Of a stretch of 21,597 bases of DNA, positions 1 through 6,921 are shown one piece after another. Positions within the stretch are counted from its first letter, which is position 1. Each line of letters begins with the position of its first letter. Source of the DNA: a virus. The stretch lies in the IMG/VR virus record IMGVR_UViG_3300025108_000441, positions 1-21,597 of that record; one strand, 5' to 3'. The translations under genes and the position numbers were made by a program. The notes below the pieces were generated by a model. The model made no database searches and was not told the DNA's origin. It saw only the letters and a list, made by a program, of their open reading frames with translations.

Positions 1-618
1 TATAGCAACCTTGCCGCCGTTTGGCTGAAGTAATAAATCATAAGCTGTAGCCGTCCCATCAAATCGTTGCACTTGGAAATAAGCGTGTCCAGACCCCAAT
101 TGACCAATCATAGAGCCATAATTGCCGCCAGTGTTGCTGATTTTTAAAAAACTAGTATTAGCCCCCAATGCTGGAATAGAAGCTTCCGCTGATATCTCGA
201 TATTTAATCTAGCATCAGGACTCGTTGTCCCTATACCAACGTTTCTACTGTTGTTAATAAACAAAGCGGAAGTACTTCCATCCAATTGAAAATCTATACT
301 AGAACCACCACTTGTGTTGTTTTTATCAACTCCAATTACTAAATTGTCAGTAGCTACTCCACTTATTTTATTGAAATCTCCCAGTAGTATGTCGCCAGTC
401 ATCTTACCACCTGCTAGTGGTAGTTTAGTATTATCAGTTGATGAGGGTAAACCCGTTAGGTTACTACCATCACCAAAAAAGGCAGTAGCAGTTACGTTGG
501 CAAATGTTGGAGAATCTGTAGTATTTAACTGTAAATCATCTAGAACTTCAGAAGTCGTTAAAGATTCGAAGGTGGTTTGGTTATTGGCTCCTGTTGCTCC
601 TACGAAATACTCAGACAT
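1..618 (-). CDS. Tail fibre protein, N-terminal part (runs off the left edge)
   Basis: A reading frame open from ATG at 618 to the window edge gives 206 codons with no stop, starting MSEYFVGATG. It contains phrases typical of phage tail fibres: FFGDGSNLTGL, LPLAGGKMTGDI and NVGIGTTSPDARLNI. The last is the usual lead-in to repeated beta-structured shaft domains, often followed by an intramolecular chaperone domain that would lie outside this window. The role is host recognition or virion structure. It follows a terminator and has its own strong promoter-like sequence, so it is probably transcribed separately from the fibre gene upstream at 719-2980. The C-terminus and receptor-binding tip cannot be seen. 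Family assignment is confident; exact position in the virion is unknown. Confidence 0.85.
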   Translation of the reverse strand, partial: MSEYFVGATGANNQTTFESLTTSEVLDDLQLNTTDSPTFANVTATAFFGDGSNLTGLPSSTDNTKLPLAGGKMTGDILLGDFNKISGVATDNLVIGVDKNNTSGGSSIDFQLDGSTSALFINNSRNVGIGTTSPDARLNIEISAEASIPALGANTSFLKISNTGGNYGSMIGQLGSGHAYFQVQRFDGTATAYDLLLQPNGGKVAI

Positions 619-626
619 ATCAACAA

Positions 627-655
627 ATTATACATTCTGTTACACTATTTAACAA
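627..655 (-). promoter_or_regulatory. Sigma70-like promoter of the last fibre gene
   Basis: On the minus strand TTGTTA (655-650) and a perfect TATAAT (632-627) are separated by 17 bases. Only 8 bases lie between the -10 box and the ATG at 618, so the transcript would be leaderless or nearly so; no Shine-Dalgarno is present. The GTGTAA motif seen before other late genes lies in the spacer. Confidence 0.55.
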
Positions 656-660
656 CAAAT

Positions 661-700
661 TCAAAAAAAAAACCCCCCCAAATTAATGAAGGAGGTTTTT
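661..700 (-). terminator. Rho-independent terminator after the large fibre gene
   Basis: Read on the minus strand, AAAAACCTCC (700-691) can pair with the G run and following T's at 677-668, with one U-G wobble. The loop is about 13 bases and the hairpin is followed by a T run to about 663. It sits 19 bases past the stop codon at 719. The A-rich flank on the other side could give weak termination in the plus direction too. Confidence 0.75.
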
Positions 701-718
701 CTTTTAAATTAATAATTA

Positions 719-2980
719 TTAGTTAGTCTCTTCCACCCAGTTATAATTGATGGTAGCGGAAGTAATTAAAGTAGCTGTTGTTTGATCGCTCGCTATCTTT
801 AATCCATTACCATTAACACTGACACTTAAGCCATAAGAAGCAGCGCTGGAGCCAGCAAAGGTCTTAGTAACAAAGGAGGACAACATATCCGTACTATTCG
901 AATCCCTACGGATAACACCTTGTATCTTCCACATTGCTACATAAGTTCCATTGTCTGCGTCTTGAGCAGTATCGGTTGATTGTACAACACCTTCGAAAGC
1001 GACTGTAGTCTTATCATTTAAAGCTATAGCATTACCATCTGAACCTGAAGTTGTTATTCCGTTATTATCAGTACCTCGTAAAATCAAAATTCCCCCTTTA
1101 GTAACTACGTTACTCGCGGTTGTGTTAGATGTACCAAGTTCTATCTCATCAAGATGACCTTGATCAGCAGTTGTAGAGAAAGCTCTATCCGCAGCAAGAG
1201 TACCTCCTCCAGTTAAACCGTCAGAAGCAGAAATTTCTGTTGTCTTAAGAGCTTTACCTTCTAACTGAGTTGCAACAGTGCTACTCCCGATTCCCGCAAG
1301 TTTACTTAACTCAGTGCTAGTTACAGTACTTGTCGTAACCTTACCGCTAGCATTAGAGATAAGAGCTTTACTTACCCCCAAGTTAGTTCCAGCAATACTA
1401 CTAGCTCCACCAGTAATTGCTGCTCTAATGTCTGTATCTAAAACTTGTAACTGACCATCATTAAATGTGATATTTTCTCCAGCAACACTAGAATGAAGCT
1501 CTGCTGAAGTAACTGAATCAGGAGCCATTTGAGCCGTCCCTATGCTATCCCCTTTAACACGAAGTGCATCAGAAGCAATCTCTATAGTTGTGCCATCAAC
1601 ATTAACAGCTATATCATCCGCATTTACAGTGATACCAGATCCATCTCCGACACTAAGAGAAACAGCACTTCCACCTAGTACCGCATTTCCTCCTCCAGCA
1701 AGACCAGCTCCACCAGTAATAGCAACAGAGGCGTTTTCTAACATGTCATTCTCGACAACATTTGCTCCAATTGTCGCAGTCAGAGTCCCAGTCATATCTG
1801 CGTTAAAATCGACTTGTCCTGTTAAATCACCACCTAACTCTATCCGAGAATCTGCTGCCCAAGCTGTTGCTGTAGAAGCATTACCAACAATATCGGATGC
1901 AATAGCTACACCATTAGTTTTCCAACGATTGTTCCCACCATCAAAAACAAATTCAGCAATATTTGCAGTCCCAGTTCCATCAATGATAATACCTCCACCA
2001 TCAGCAGCCGCAGCATTAGGAGCACCAGTGCCAAGAACTAAGCTCAAATCATCAATTTGGACGCTTGTAGAGTTAATTGTCGTTGTTGTACCATCGACCT
2101 GAAGGTCTCCCGCTATAACAACTTTACCTCCCACTCCGACAGTATCAGGATCAATCGTGATTGTACTTGGGCCTGTAATACTAGCAGAAGTGCCGTCTCC
2201 AGAAACCCGTAGACCAGACACTGTTATACTTTGATCTGTAGTCGCTCCATTATCACAAACATTATCTAAAGTCAGGCTTTGAAAAGATCCTGAAACAGCT
2301 TCAAGATCGCCAATCTGATCTTCCAAATAACCAGTAGCGTCTTCAAGAGTGTTAATATCCGTAGTGTTCGTCGAGATATTGCCAGCATTCGTCGCGATAT
2401 TCCCAGTATTCGTCGCGATATCCGCAGTATTCGTCGCGATATTGCCAGCATTCGTCGCGATATTCCCAGTATTCGTCGCGATATCCGCAGTATTCGTCGC
2501 GATATTGCCAGCATTCGTCGCGATATTGCCAGTATTCGTCGCTATCTGATTTGCGTTAGACAAAATATCAGCATCATTCCCTGTAATTTTAGCATTTAAA
2601 ACTCCAGAAATCGAATTTACCTCTGTTTTGGGATAATAAATAGTGTCTAAGTCCAGAGAGCCAAAGCTAGCAGCAGTAACGTGACCATCATCATCGAAAG
2701 TAAAAGTAGCATCTTGCAGGACTGTGCCACTTGAATTGTCAATCGCGATATCAGAAGCTGGAGTTACATCTACGTGGTTCGTTAAAGAAGCCAAAACCCC
2801 AGACATCGTATGAATTGCATCTTGTGATGCTCCACGATCCGTAACCCCATTTGTAATGGAGTCTTGTATTGCTGATGATCTTACATCAGTATCGAAAGTT
2901 GATATATCCGTCAGGCTACCTGTTTGAAAGTCTACCTGAGTGCCGTTAAGTTCGCCTTTATAAATTATATTGGTCGCCAT
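719..2980 (-). CDS. Large tail fibre protein with heptad-repeat stalk
   Basis: A 753-residue protein. Residues 1-130 form an N-terminal virion-attachment-like region. Residues 145-212 are uninterrupted seven-residue repeats (variants NTGNIAT, NAGNIAT, NTADIAT) that should form a trimeric coiled coil. Residues 285-320 carry the phage-fibre phrase GDLQVDGTTTTINST, followed by D/G/N/T-rich beta shaft segments such as LELGGDLTG-like and ITGGAGLAGGG repeats up to about 620. Residues 660-753 look like a compact beta tip ending in NYNWVEETN. Trp and Cys are rare, as usual in such fibres. It is followed by a terminator and preceded by an inverted repeat. No Shine-Dalgarno is visible before ATG 2980. 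It acts outside the cell in adsorption; the receptor cannot be predicted. Confidence 0.88.
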   Translation of the reverse strand: MATNIIYKGELNGTQVDFQTGSLTDISTFDTDVRSSAIQDSITNGVTDRGASQDAIHTMSGVLASLTNHVDVTPASDIAIDNSSGTVLQDATFTFDDDGHVTAASFGSLDLDTIYYPKTEVNSISGVLNAKITGNDADILSNANQIATNTGNIATNAGNIATNTADIATNTGNIATNAGNIATNTADIATNTGNIATNAGNISTNTTDINTLEDATGYLEDQIGDLEAVSGSFQSLTLDNVCDNGATTDQSITVSGLRVSGDGTSASITGPSTITIDPDTVGVGGKVVIAGDLQVDGTTTTINSTSVQIDDLSLVLGTGAPNAAAADGGGIIIDGTGTANIAEFVFDGGNNRWKTNGVAIASDIVGNASTATAWAADSRIELGGDLTGQVDFNADMTGTLTATIGANVVENDMLENASVAITGGAGLAGGGNAVLGGSAVSLSVGDGSGITVNADDIAVNVDGTTIEIASDALRVKGDSIGTAQMAPDSVTSAELHSSVAGENITFNDGQLQVLDTDIRAAITGGASSIAGTNLGVSKALISNASGKVTTSTVTSTELSKLAGIGSSTVATQLEGKALKTTEISASDGLTGGGTLAADRAFSTTADQGHLDEIELGTSNTTASNVVTKGGILILRGTDNNGITTSGSDGNAIALNDKTTVAFEGVVQSTDTAQDADNGTYVAMWKIQGVIRRDSNSTDMLSSFVTKTFAGSSAASYGLSVSVNGNGLKIASDQTTATLITSATINYNWVEETN
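2345..2548 (-). repeat. 21/63-base tandem repeat encoding the fibre coiled coil
   Basis: About nine to ten 21-base units, grouped into a 63-base super-unit (TGNIATN, AGNIATN, TADIATN) present three times with very few base changes. DNA-level identity is higher than the protein alone needs, which suggests recent expansion by unequal recombination or slippage. Confidence 0.85.
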
Positions 2981-2985
2981 GATGA

Positions 2986-3007
2986 GTAACTAGTTAAATC
3001 TAGTTAC
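2986..3007. promoter_or_regulatory. 8-bp perfect inverted repeat before the large fibre gene
   Basis: GTAACTAG and CTAGTTAC flank a 6-base spacer (TTAAAT). The repeat ends 5 bases from the ATG at 2980. There is no T run after it, so it is not a simple terminator. It may be an operator or an mRNA hairpin at the ribosome landing site. Its right arm overlaps a GTGTAAC motif. Confidence 0.4.
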
Positions 3008-3032
3008 ACAATAAAGGTATAATCAGAAAAAA

Positions 3033-3572
3033 TTAATATTTCAACTGAGATAAATCAACTTTTCCTAACCATCGTATATTAGTTGCAGCCTTACCTACGG
3101 CATGAAATTTTAACGACCCATTTGAAGCACTAACTGAAAATTTAACCTCTCCCACCCCTATCTCATCTTGAATAATGTGAACGTGAGGATTACCCAACAA
3201 GCTCACCGTATTTGCACTACTGCCTCTTTTAGCCCCACCATTTACATGCATAACAACGGTATCTCCATTTTGCGCTCTACCTATAAACTGGCAATTAAAG
3301 AAATAAGAGGTGTTATCCTCTAAAACAAATCTCGCATTAGTCCCATCTAAAAACAATTCTGTTTCCGAAGCGTCTGTAGAATGACCCCGTAAAAGAAAAA
3401 TTGCATTTTGAGCATCTCCAGCTGTAGAAAAATACCCATTTGAAATTATAAATTGGCTCTGTTGAGAGTCCAGACTTGTATTCTGAGACCCATCTCCAAA
3501 AATAGTTTTAGAGACGTTCTCTGTGTTAAGAGTCTCTACAACCAGATTTTTTAATTTTACTTCTAATGCCAT
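3033..3572 (-). CDS. Fibre-associated structural protein, unknown family
   Basis: A 179-residue protein starting MALEVKLKNLVVETLNTENV. The opening resembles the first strands of phage tail-fibre or baseplate-attached proteins (KLKNLVVE, SKTIFGDG). The middle is rich in small polar residues and strand-forming segments (FVLEDNTSYFFNC), and the end is LGKVDLSQLKY. No catalytic motif, signal peptide or membrane segment is seen. Its start overlaps the stop of the upstream fibre gene as TAATG, so it is probably translationally coupled to it. By position and composition it is probably a minor fibre or fibre-tip protein. I do not recognise a specific family. Confidence 0.6.
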   Translation of the reverse strand: MALEVKLKNLVVETLNTENVSKTIFGDGSQNTSLDSQQSQFIISNGYFSTAGDAQNAIFLLRGHSTDASETELFLDGTNARFVLEDNTSYFFNCQFIGRAQNGDTVVMHVNGGAKRGSSANTVSLLGNPHVHIIQDEIGVGEVKFSVSASNGSLKFHAVGKAATNIRWLGKVDLSQLKY

Positions 3573-4801
3573 TATGTATTTGGGATTGATCTAGTTTGCA
3601 ACACGTAACCTGTACCTATATTATCTGAAAATTCAACAAAGAATCCAGTAGTGGTTATATCCCTTACTGCTATGAAATAAGTTCTCTCTCCACCACTTGG
3701 TAATTGGAGTTCACACTGAACCATTGGCGCAGAAGAAAATGCAGTACTAAATTCTATTCCTGTTTCATCTATACCAGAAGGTAAAACAGTGTCAAATCTC
3801 TGGCTAGTTTCTTGAGATTGAACCCAAGTTCTCGTAGCCACCGTCTCTCCACCCATAGTTATGTCTTCTGCTACAGCTAAATTACCTGTTGGCACATCCA
3901 CACCACTCGCGAAATCAATTGTTAACCCATGTTCAGCAAAAGAAGATTTAGTTCTACCCGTTTTCCCATCAGCTAAAACCATAGAGCCTTCATGCACTGC
4001 TCTCCCACCTCTTCCTGCCATAACAGTAGAAAAAGACCCACTAGCAAAATTATTAACACCACCAACAACAATGGCGTTAGATGCATCTTCAATATTGTTA
4101 TTTTCCCCGCCTAAAATTATGGAATGATCAGGAGCAATTGTTCCACTAGTAATATTACTGCTTTGTCCACCAACAATCACTGCATTAGAAGCTCCTAAAA
4201 TGTCATTATCATAACCTCCATCAACAAGAGACGCTGTAGACTGCTTAATAGAATGTGATGTACCGCCATTTATTGTATTATAGCCTAATCCTCCTAACTC
4301 TATTAAATTAGACCTCCCTCCGATAATAACAGAATAATCATCTCCACTAATAGTATTTAGTTCTCCTCCTGCTACAATATCATAATCACCAAAAATTTGG
4401 TTACCACTACCAAGTATGGCAGCAGAATATAGTGAATTTACTGCGTTATCTCCAACGATAAGAGCTTCAGCATCGATATAAAGCTTCCTATCAGAACCAT
4501 CAAGATCACCAGTTACAAATATGTCTTGTCCACCAGCATTAATTATATAACCAGAAGTGAAAGTTTTTACTCCAGAGATTATTTCTTCGCCAGTGACGTT
4601 AATAAAAGCAGCATCCTCACCACCAACCTTCGCATATTGACTTGCAGTTAGGTGGAAATACTCTCCTTGTTGACCTCCTTGTATATTTTCTAAGGAATTA
4701 TGAGCTTTATTAGAAATATCCACATTGAGACCAGCTCCAGTAGCCTGAGCAACTGTTAAGTCTACATTTGGGGTTTCAGTTACTGTAACATTTACGCTCA
4801 T
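3572..4801 (-). CDS. Tail fibre with YadA-like beta-roll and H-type lectin-like tip
   Basis: A 409-residue protein. The first 60 residues include a typical fibre segment, HLTASQYAKVGGEDAAF. Residues about 115-285 hold repeated motifs of the form AxxxGGxxNxIxGxxS (ILGSGNQIFG, IVAGGELNTISG, VIVGGQSSNI, IILGGENNNI, VVGGVNNFASG). These are the left-handed beta-roll repeats of YadA-type head domains. The last 75 residues (FSTAFSSAPMVQCEL, then VRDITTTGFFVEFSD) match the layout of H-type lectin-like domains found at phage fibre tips. This makes it a likely receptor-binding or adhesin protein. It overlaps the upstream gene by ATGA and is followed by a TAATG overlap, giving a coupled 5145-3033 group. 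Confidence 0.75.
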   Translation of the reverse strand: MSVNVTVTETPNVDLTVAQATGAGLNVDISNKAHNSLENIQGGQQGEYFHLTASQYAKVGGEDAAFINVTGEEIISGVKTFTSGYIINAGGQDIFVTGDLDGSDRKLYIDAEALIVGDNAVNSLYSAAILGSGNQIFGDYDIVAGGELNTISGDDYSVIIGGRSNLIELGGLGYNTINGGTSHSIKQSTASLVDGGYDNDILGASNAVIVGGQSSNITSGTIAPDHSIILGGENNNIEDASNAIVVGGVNNFASGSFSTVMAGRGGRAVHEGSMVLADGKTGRTKSSFAEHGLTIDFASGVDVPTGNLAVAEDITMGGETVATRTWVQSQETSQRFDTVLPSGIDETGIEFSTAFSSAPMVQCELQLPSGGERTYFIAVRDITTTGFFVEFSDNIGTGYVLQTRSIPNT

Positions 4802-5145
4802 GGAAGAGGAGTAGCGGTTCCGCTAATTGTCGCTATCCCATACAACAACCTATCAACACAACCGTCTGATTTAATTAAAAATATATCGTAAGAACTATGA
4901 GTAGACTCCATCGCCTGAGTATCAGAACTATTTAAAGACATTTTTGCTCCACCGTTCGGAGCATCTGTTTCTGTATAACTAAATGTAGCCTGAACGTGCT
5001 GATCATAATCTCTATAAATCACTCCAGTTAAATAAACTTCATCAGTTTGTAGATCATAAGGGTCTCCTGAGTCGTCTTTTAAAGTCAAAGGAATATCAAG
5101 ACAAGCTCCTTGCTCAATAACGATATCATATTTTGTCCCAGCCAT
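4798..5145 (-). CDS. Small phage tail/baseplate-type structural protein
   Basis: A 115-residue protein starting MAGTKYDIVIEQGACLDIPL. The pattern KYDIVIEQGAxxDIPLTLKDDSG is recurrent at the N-terminus of small phage baseplate- or fibre-associated proteins, followed by immunoglobulin-like strands (VYLTGVIYRDY, YDIFLIKSDG). No enzyme motif is seen. The stop overlaps the start of the next fibre gene (4 bases, ATGA), which supports a shared role in the fibre complex, for example as an adaptor. GTGTAAC lies 8 bases before the ATG, followed by ATAAAATA. The structural assignment is fair; the exact function is unknown. Confidence 0.6.
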   Translation of the reverse strand: MAGTKYDIVIEQGACLDIPLTLKDDSGDPYDLQTDEVYLTGVIYRDYDQHVQATFSYTETDAPNGGAKMSLNSSDTQAMESTHSSYDIFLIKSDGCVDRLLYGIATISGTATPLP

Positions 5146-5160
5146 TATTTTATGTTACAC
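5146..5160 (-). promoter_or_regulatory. GTGTAAC-ATAAAATA motif before the fibre operon
   Basis: GTGTAAC (5160-5154 on the minus strand), an AT-only 8-base spacer and then ATG 5145. It is one of several copies of GTGTA(A/T) before late genes. No Shine-Dalgarno is present. Confidence 0.4.
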
Positions 5161-5167
5161 TAATTTG

Positions 5168-5482
5168 CTACTTCTTTAAGAATTTATCAGGATTCTTTTC
5201 GAACTTCTTCGCTAATGCAATTAACCCATTTGTAATCTCTGGAGCTATTACTCCGACTACGCCATAAGAAATAGCTTTAATAAAATCACTTATAGGAGCA
5301 TCATGTAATACGAACCATAAAATTCCTGATAATATAGCAGCCGCTAGAACATTCCTGAAAAAACACTTAAAGGAAACCTTACCTTTAAAAGTAAGCATCC
5401 GCACAATCATCCCAGATGCTCCAATGACAGGGATCACCCAGCCACCATCTAGAAACTCCCTAATAAGATTTTTAAAATCCAT
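5168..5482 (-). CDS. Holin-like membrane protein (superfamily III / LydA type)
   Basis: A 104-residue protein with three likely membrane segments: residues 13-30 (GGWVIPVIGASGMIVRML), 41-59 (FFRNVLAAAILSGILWFVL) and 67-90 (a glycine-rich segment ending in APEITNGLIAL). A basic tail KKFEKNPDKFLKK follows. The length, the three-TM layout and the conserved GWVIPxIGAxGMxVR and YGVxGVxAPE phrases fit class III phage holins such as P1 LydA. These form inner-membrane lesions that let endolysin or spanins act. A spanin-like pair lies at 7748-8102, separated by an oppositely oriented operon. No endolysin is seen in the window. A role as an antiholin is possible. Confidence 0.7.
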   Translation of the reverse strand: MDFKNLIREFLDGGWVIPVIGASGMIVRMLTFKGKVSFKCFFRNVLAAAILSGILWFVLHDAPISDFIKAISYGVVGVIAPEITNGLIALAKKFEKNPDKFLKK

Positions 5483-5528
5483 GTAAATTACATTACACCA
5501 AAAAAATGTTTTTGTGTATGAATAAGTG
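5483..5528. promoter_or_regulatory. Divergent promoter region with two facing GTGTA motifs
   Basis: This 46-base gap separates the holin-like gene (minus) from the acidic-protein operon (plus). Toward the minus strand it has GTGTAA (5498-5493) 10 bases before ATG 5482. Toward the plus strand it has GTGTAT (5514-5519) 9 bases before ATG 5529. No good -35 box and no Shine-Dalgarno is seen on either side. It must hold start signals for both units unless the plus operon is read from further away. Confidence 0.45.
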
Positions 5529-6725
5529 ATGGGATTAGAGGATAAAGATTTTGATGAAGCAGAAAATTTTACAATAAAATACTGCGATCCAAAAGATAGT
5601 GAAATCGTATCTGAGTTAGATAGACATGCTAGAGAGTCTGCTTGGGCTTTACTGCAAAGAATAAAGCATCTAGAAAGCCAAAAATGTGTTTGTGAAGAAT
5701 GTGGCTGCGAAGTCGAAGAAGAATCTGTAGGAGAAGAGGTTACAGGGGAGGAAGTTGCAGAAAAAGAGGAAAAAGTTCAAAAAAATAAAAGCGACGAAGT
5801 AAAAGCTGAAACGCCTGAGACTTCTACTATGGATAAGCTAACGGAAATAGCTGATAAAAATAAAGAAATTTTAGATAAAGCTGCGAAAGGAACGGCTGCG
5901 GTAGCCGCTGCTGGAGCAACAACCCAAACAGCAAGCGCTGCCACTGGCTTAACTGCTTTTGTACAAGAAACAGTTCAAAAAGTAGGAACAATTGGAATGG
6001 CTGGTACGATGTCCATAGGTAGTGGGGCTTACTTCCAAGCTAAAACGACAAAAGAAAAGGGTACTGAAATCGCCGTTGTAGCAGAGCAAGAACATCAAGT
6101 GTTTTCTAATTTAAACGACTTCACTAAAACCACAATTGGATTCCAACCCTTTGGAGGTGTTGCTGAAGCTATAGTAGAGTATGCCGAAAAAGGTTATGGG
6201 GATGTTGTAGGGACATCCGAAGAAGGTTACGAAGGGGGAGAGGAAGGAAATGAGTCTGGCGGTGAAGAGGGCGAAGGTGAAGCATCCGAAGAAGCAGAAG
6301 GTAATGAAGGAGAGCCTACAGAAGAAAATAATGAAGAAGGAGATGGAGAAGCCGTTAAAGAAGAAGACCCTGTAGAGTCCGAAGAGGAACCCGAAGAGGA
6401 GTCCGAAGAAGAATCCGAAGAGGAGCCCGAAGAAGAATCCGAAGAAGAATCCGAAGAAGAATCCGAAGAGGAGTCCGAAGAGGAGTCTGAAGAGGAGTCC
6501 GAAGAGGAGTCTGAAGAGGAACCCGAAGAGGAGTCCGAAGAGGAGTCCGAAGAGGAGTCTGAAGAGGAGTCCGAAGAGGAGTCTGAAGAGGAACCCGAAG
6601 AGGAGTCCGAAGAAGAATCCGGAGAGGGCGAAAAGAAAAAAACAGATATTGAGAATTCAGAAGAAACATTCGAATTAGAAGAAGATGATCAGGTCACCCA
6701 AGTCCCTGATGTTATAACCAGATAA
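5529..6725 (+). CDS. Very acidic protein with EEES/EEEP repeats, unknown function
   Basis: A 398-residue protein if it starts at ATG 5529 (a GTG lies one codon earlier). Residues 1-50 are helical and charged. Residues 53-60 carry four cysteines, KCVCEECGC, which could bind metal. Residues 115-170 form an Ala/Gly/Thr-rich, weakly hydrophobic stretch ([26 protein letters not shown]) that may insert in a membrane or pack as helices. Residues 230-283 are Glu/Gly-rich. Residues 284-363 are 20 perfect tetrapeptides, 16 SEEE and 4 PEEE. The C-terminus is mixed ([10 protein letters not shown]). It is the first gene of a plus-strand operon set among minus-strand genes. No family is recognised. Possible roles include a DNA-mimic, cation or surface-binding protein, or a lysis or virion accessory protein, all unproven. 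Confidence 0.75.
   Translation: MGLEDKDFDEAENFTIKYCDPKDSEIVSELDRHARESAWALLQRIKHLESQKCVCEECGCEVEEESVGEEVTGEEVAEKEEKVQKNKSDEVKAETPETSTMDKLTEIADKNKEILDKAAKGTAAVAAAGATTQTASAATGLTAFVQETVQKVGTIGMAGTMSIGSGAYFQAKTTKEKGTEIAVVAEQEHQVFSNLNDFTKTTIGFQPFGGVAEAIVEYAEKGYGDVVGTSEEGYEGGEEGNESGGEEGEGEASEEAEGNEGEPTEENNEEGDGEAVKEEDPVESEEEPEEESEEESEEEPEEESEEESEEESEEESEEESEEESEEESEEEPEEESEEESEEESEEESEEESEEEPEEESEEESGEGEKKKTDIENSEETFELEEDDQVTQVPDVITR
6378..6617 (+). repeat. 12-base tandem repeat, 20 units, coding (S/P)EEE
   Basis: Units of the type TCCGAAGAGGAG, with TCC, TCT or CCC in the first codon and GAA/GAG switching in the rest. The tract is almost all purine on the plus strand apart from the first codon of each unit. 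Higher-order copies, such as the spacing of the PEEE units at residues 288, 300, 332 and 356, suggest block duplication. The copy number could vary between close relatives. Confidence 0.9.
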
Positions 6726-6729
6726 TACT

Positions 6730-6921
6730 ATGGGAGATATATTCGATAAAATCCTAGCCCCTTATATGGGGTCTATGCCTGAGTTTATTATTTCAATTTT
6801 AGGCTTGTTGGGGACTCTTTCGTATATTGTGCCTGAAAATAGTAAACTGGGTAGGTTGTTAAGTAAGTTAACAGGCAATCTAACTAAACTTAAAAACTTC
6901 ATCCTAAAAAAGAAGAAATGA
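6730..6921 (+). CDS. Small one-TM protein with a basic tail
   Basis: A 63-residue protein, MGDIFDKILAPYMGS at the start. It has one hydrophobic segment at about 16-35 (PEFIISILGLLGTLSYIV) and a lysine-rich C-terminus (NFILKKKK). Size and shape resemble small phage membrane proteins such as holins, antiholins or pinholins, but no family is recognised. It starts 4 bases after the stop of the acidic-protein gene and overlaps the next gene by ATGA, so all three are probably translated from one mRNA. A membrane partner for one of its operon neighbours is also possible. Confidence 0.65.
   Translation: MGDIFDKILAPYMGSMPEFIISILGLLGTLSYIVPENSKLGRLLSKLTGNLTKLKNFILKKKK

Noticed and set aside
1542-2102. 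186-residue plus-strand frame opposite the large fibre gene
   Set aside because: It is antisense to a well-supported fibre gene, has Ser/Pro/Ala-rich composition explained by the reverse of its codons, and shows no start signals.
2345-2548. CRISPR-like array because of regularly spaced repeats
   Set aside because: Repeats have no unique spacers, the period is 21/63 bases, and they are in frame within a fibre coiled coil.
2349-2549. Plus-strand frame coding regular hydrophobic heptads (VFVAI)
   Set aside because: It is the reverse complement of the fibre coiled-coil repeat; the apparent membrane-like periodicity is a by-product.
6355-6669. Minus-strand frame rich in RTPLR repeats
   Set aside because: Antisense of the EEES/EEEP repeat; no start signal and low complexity.
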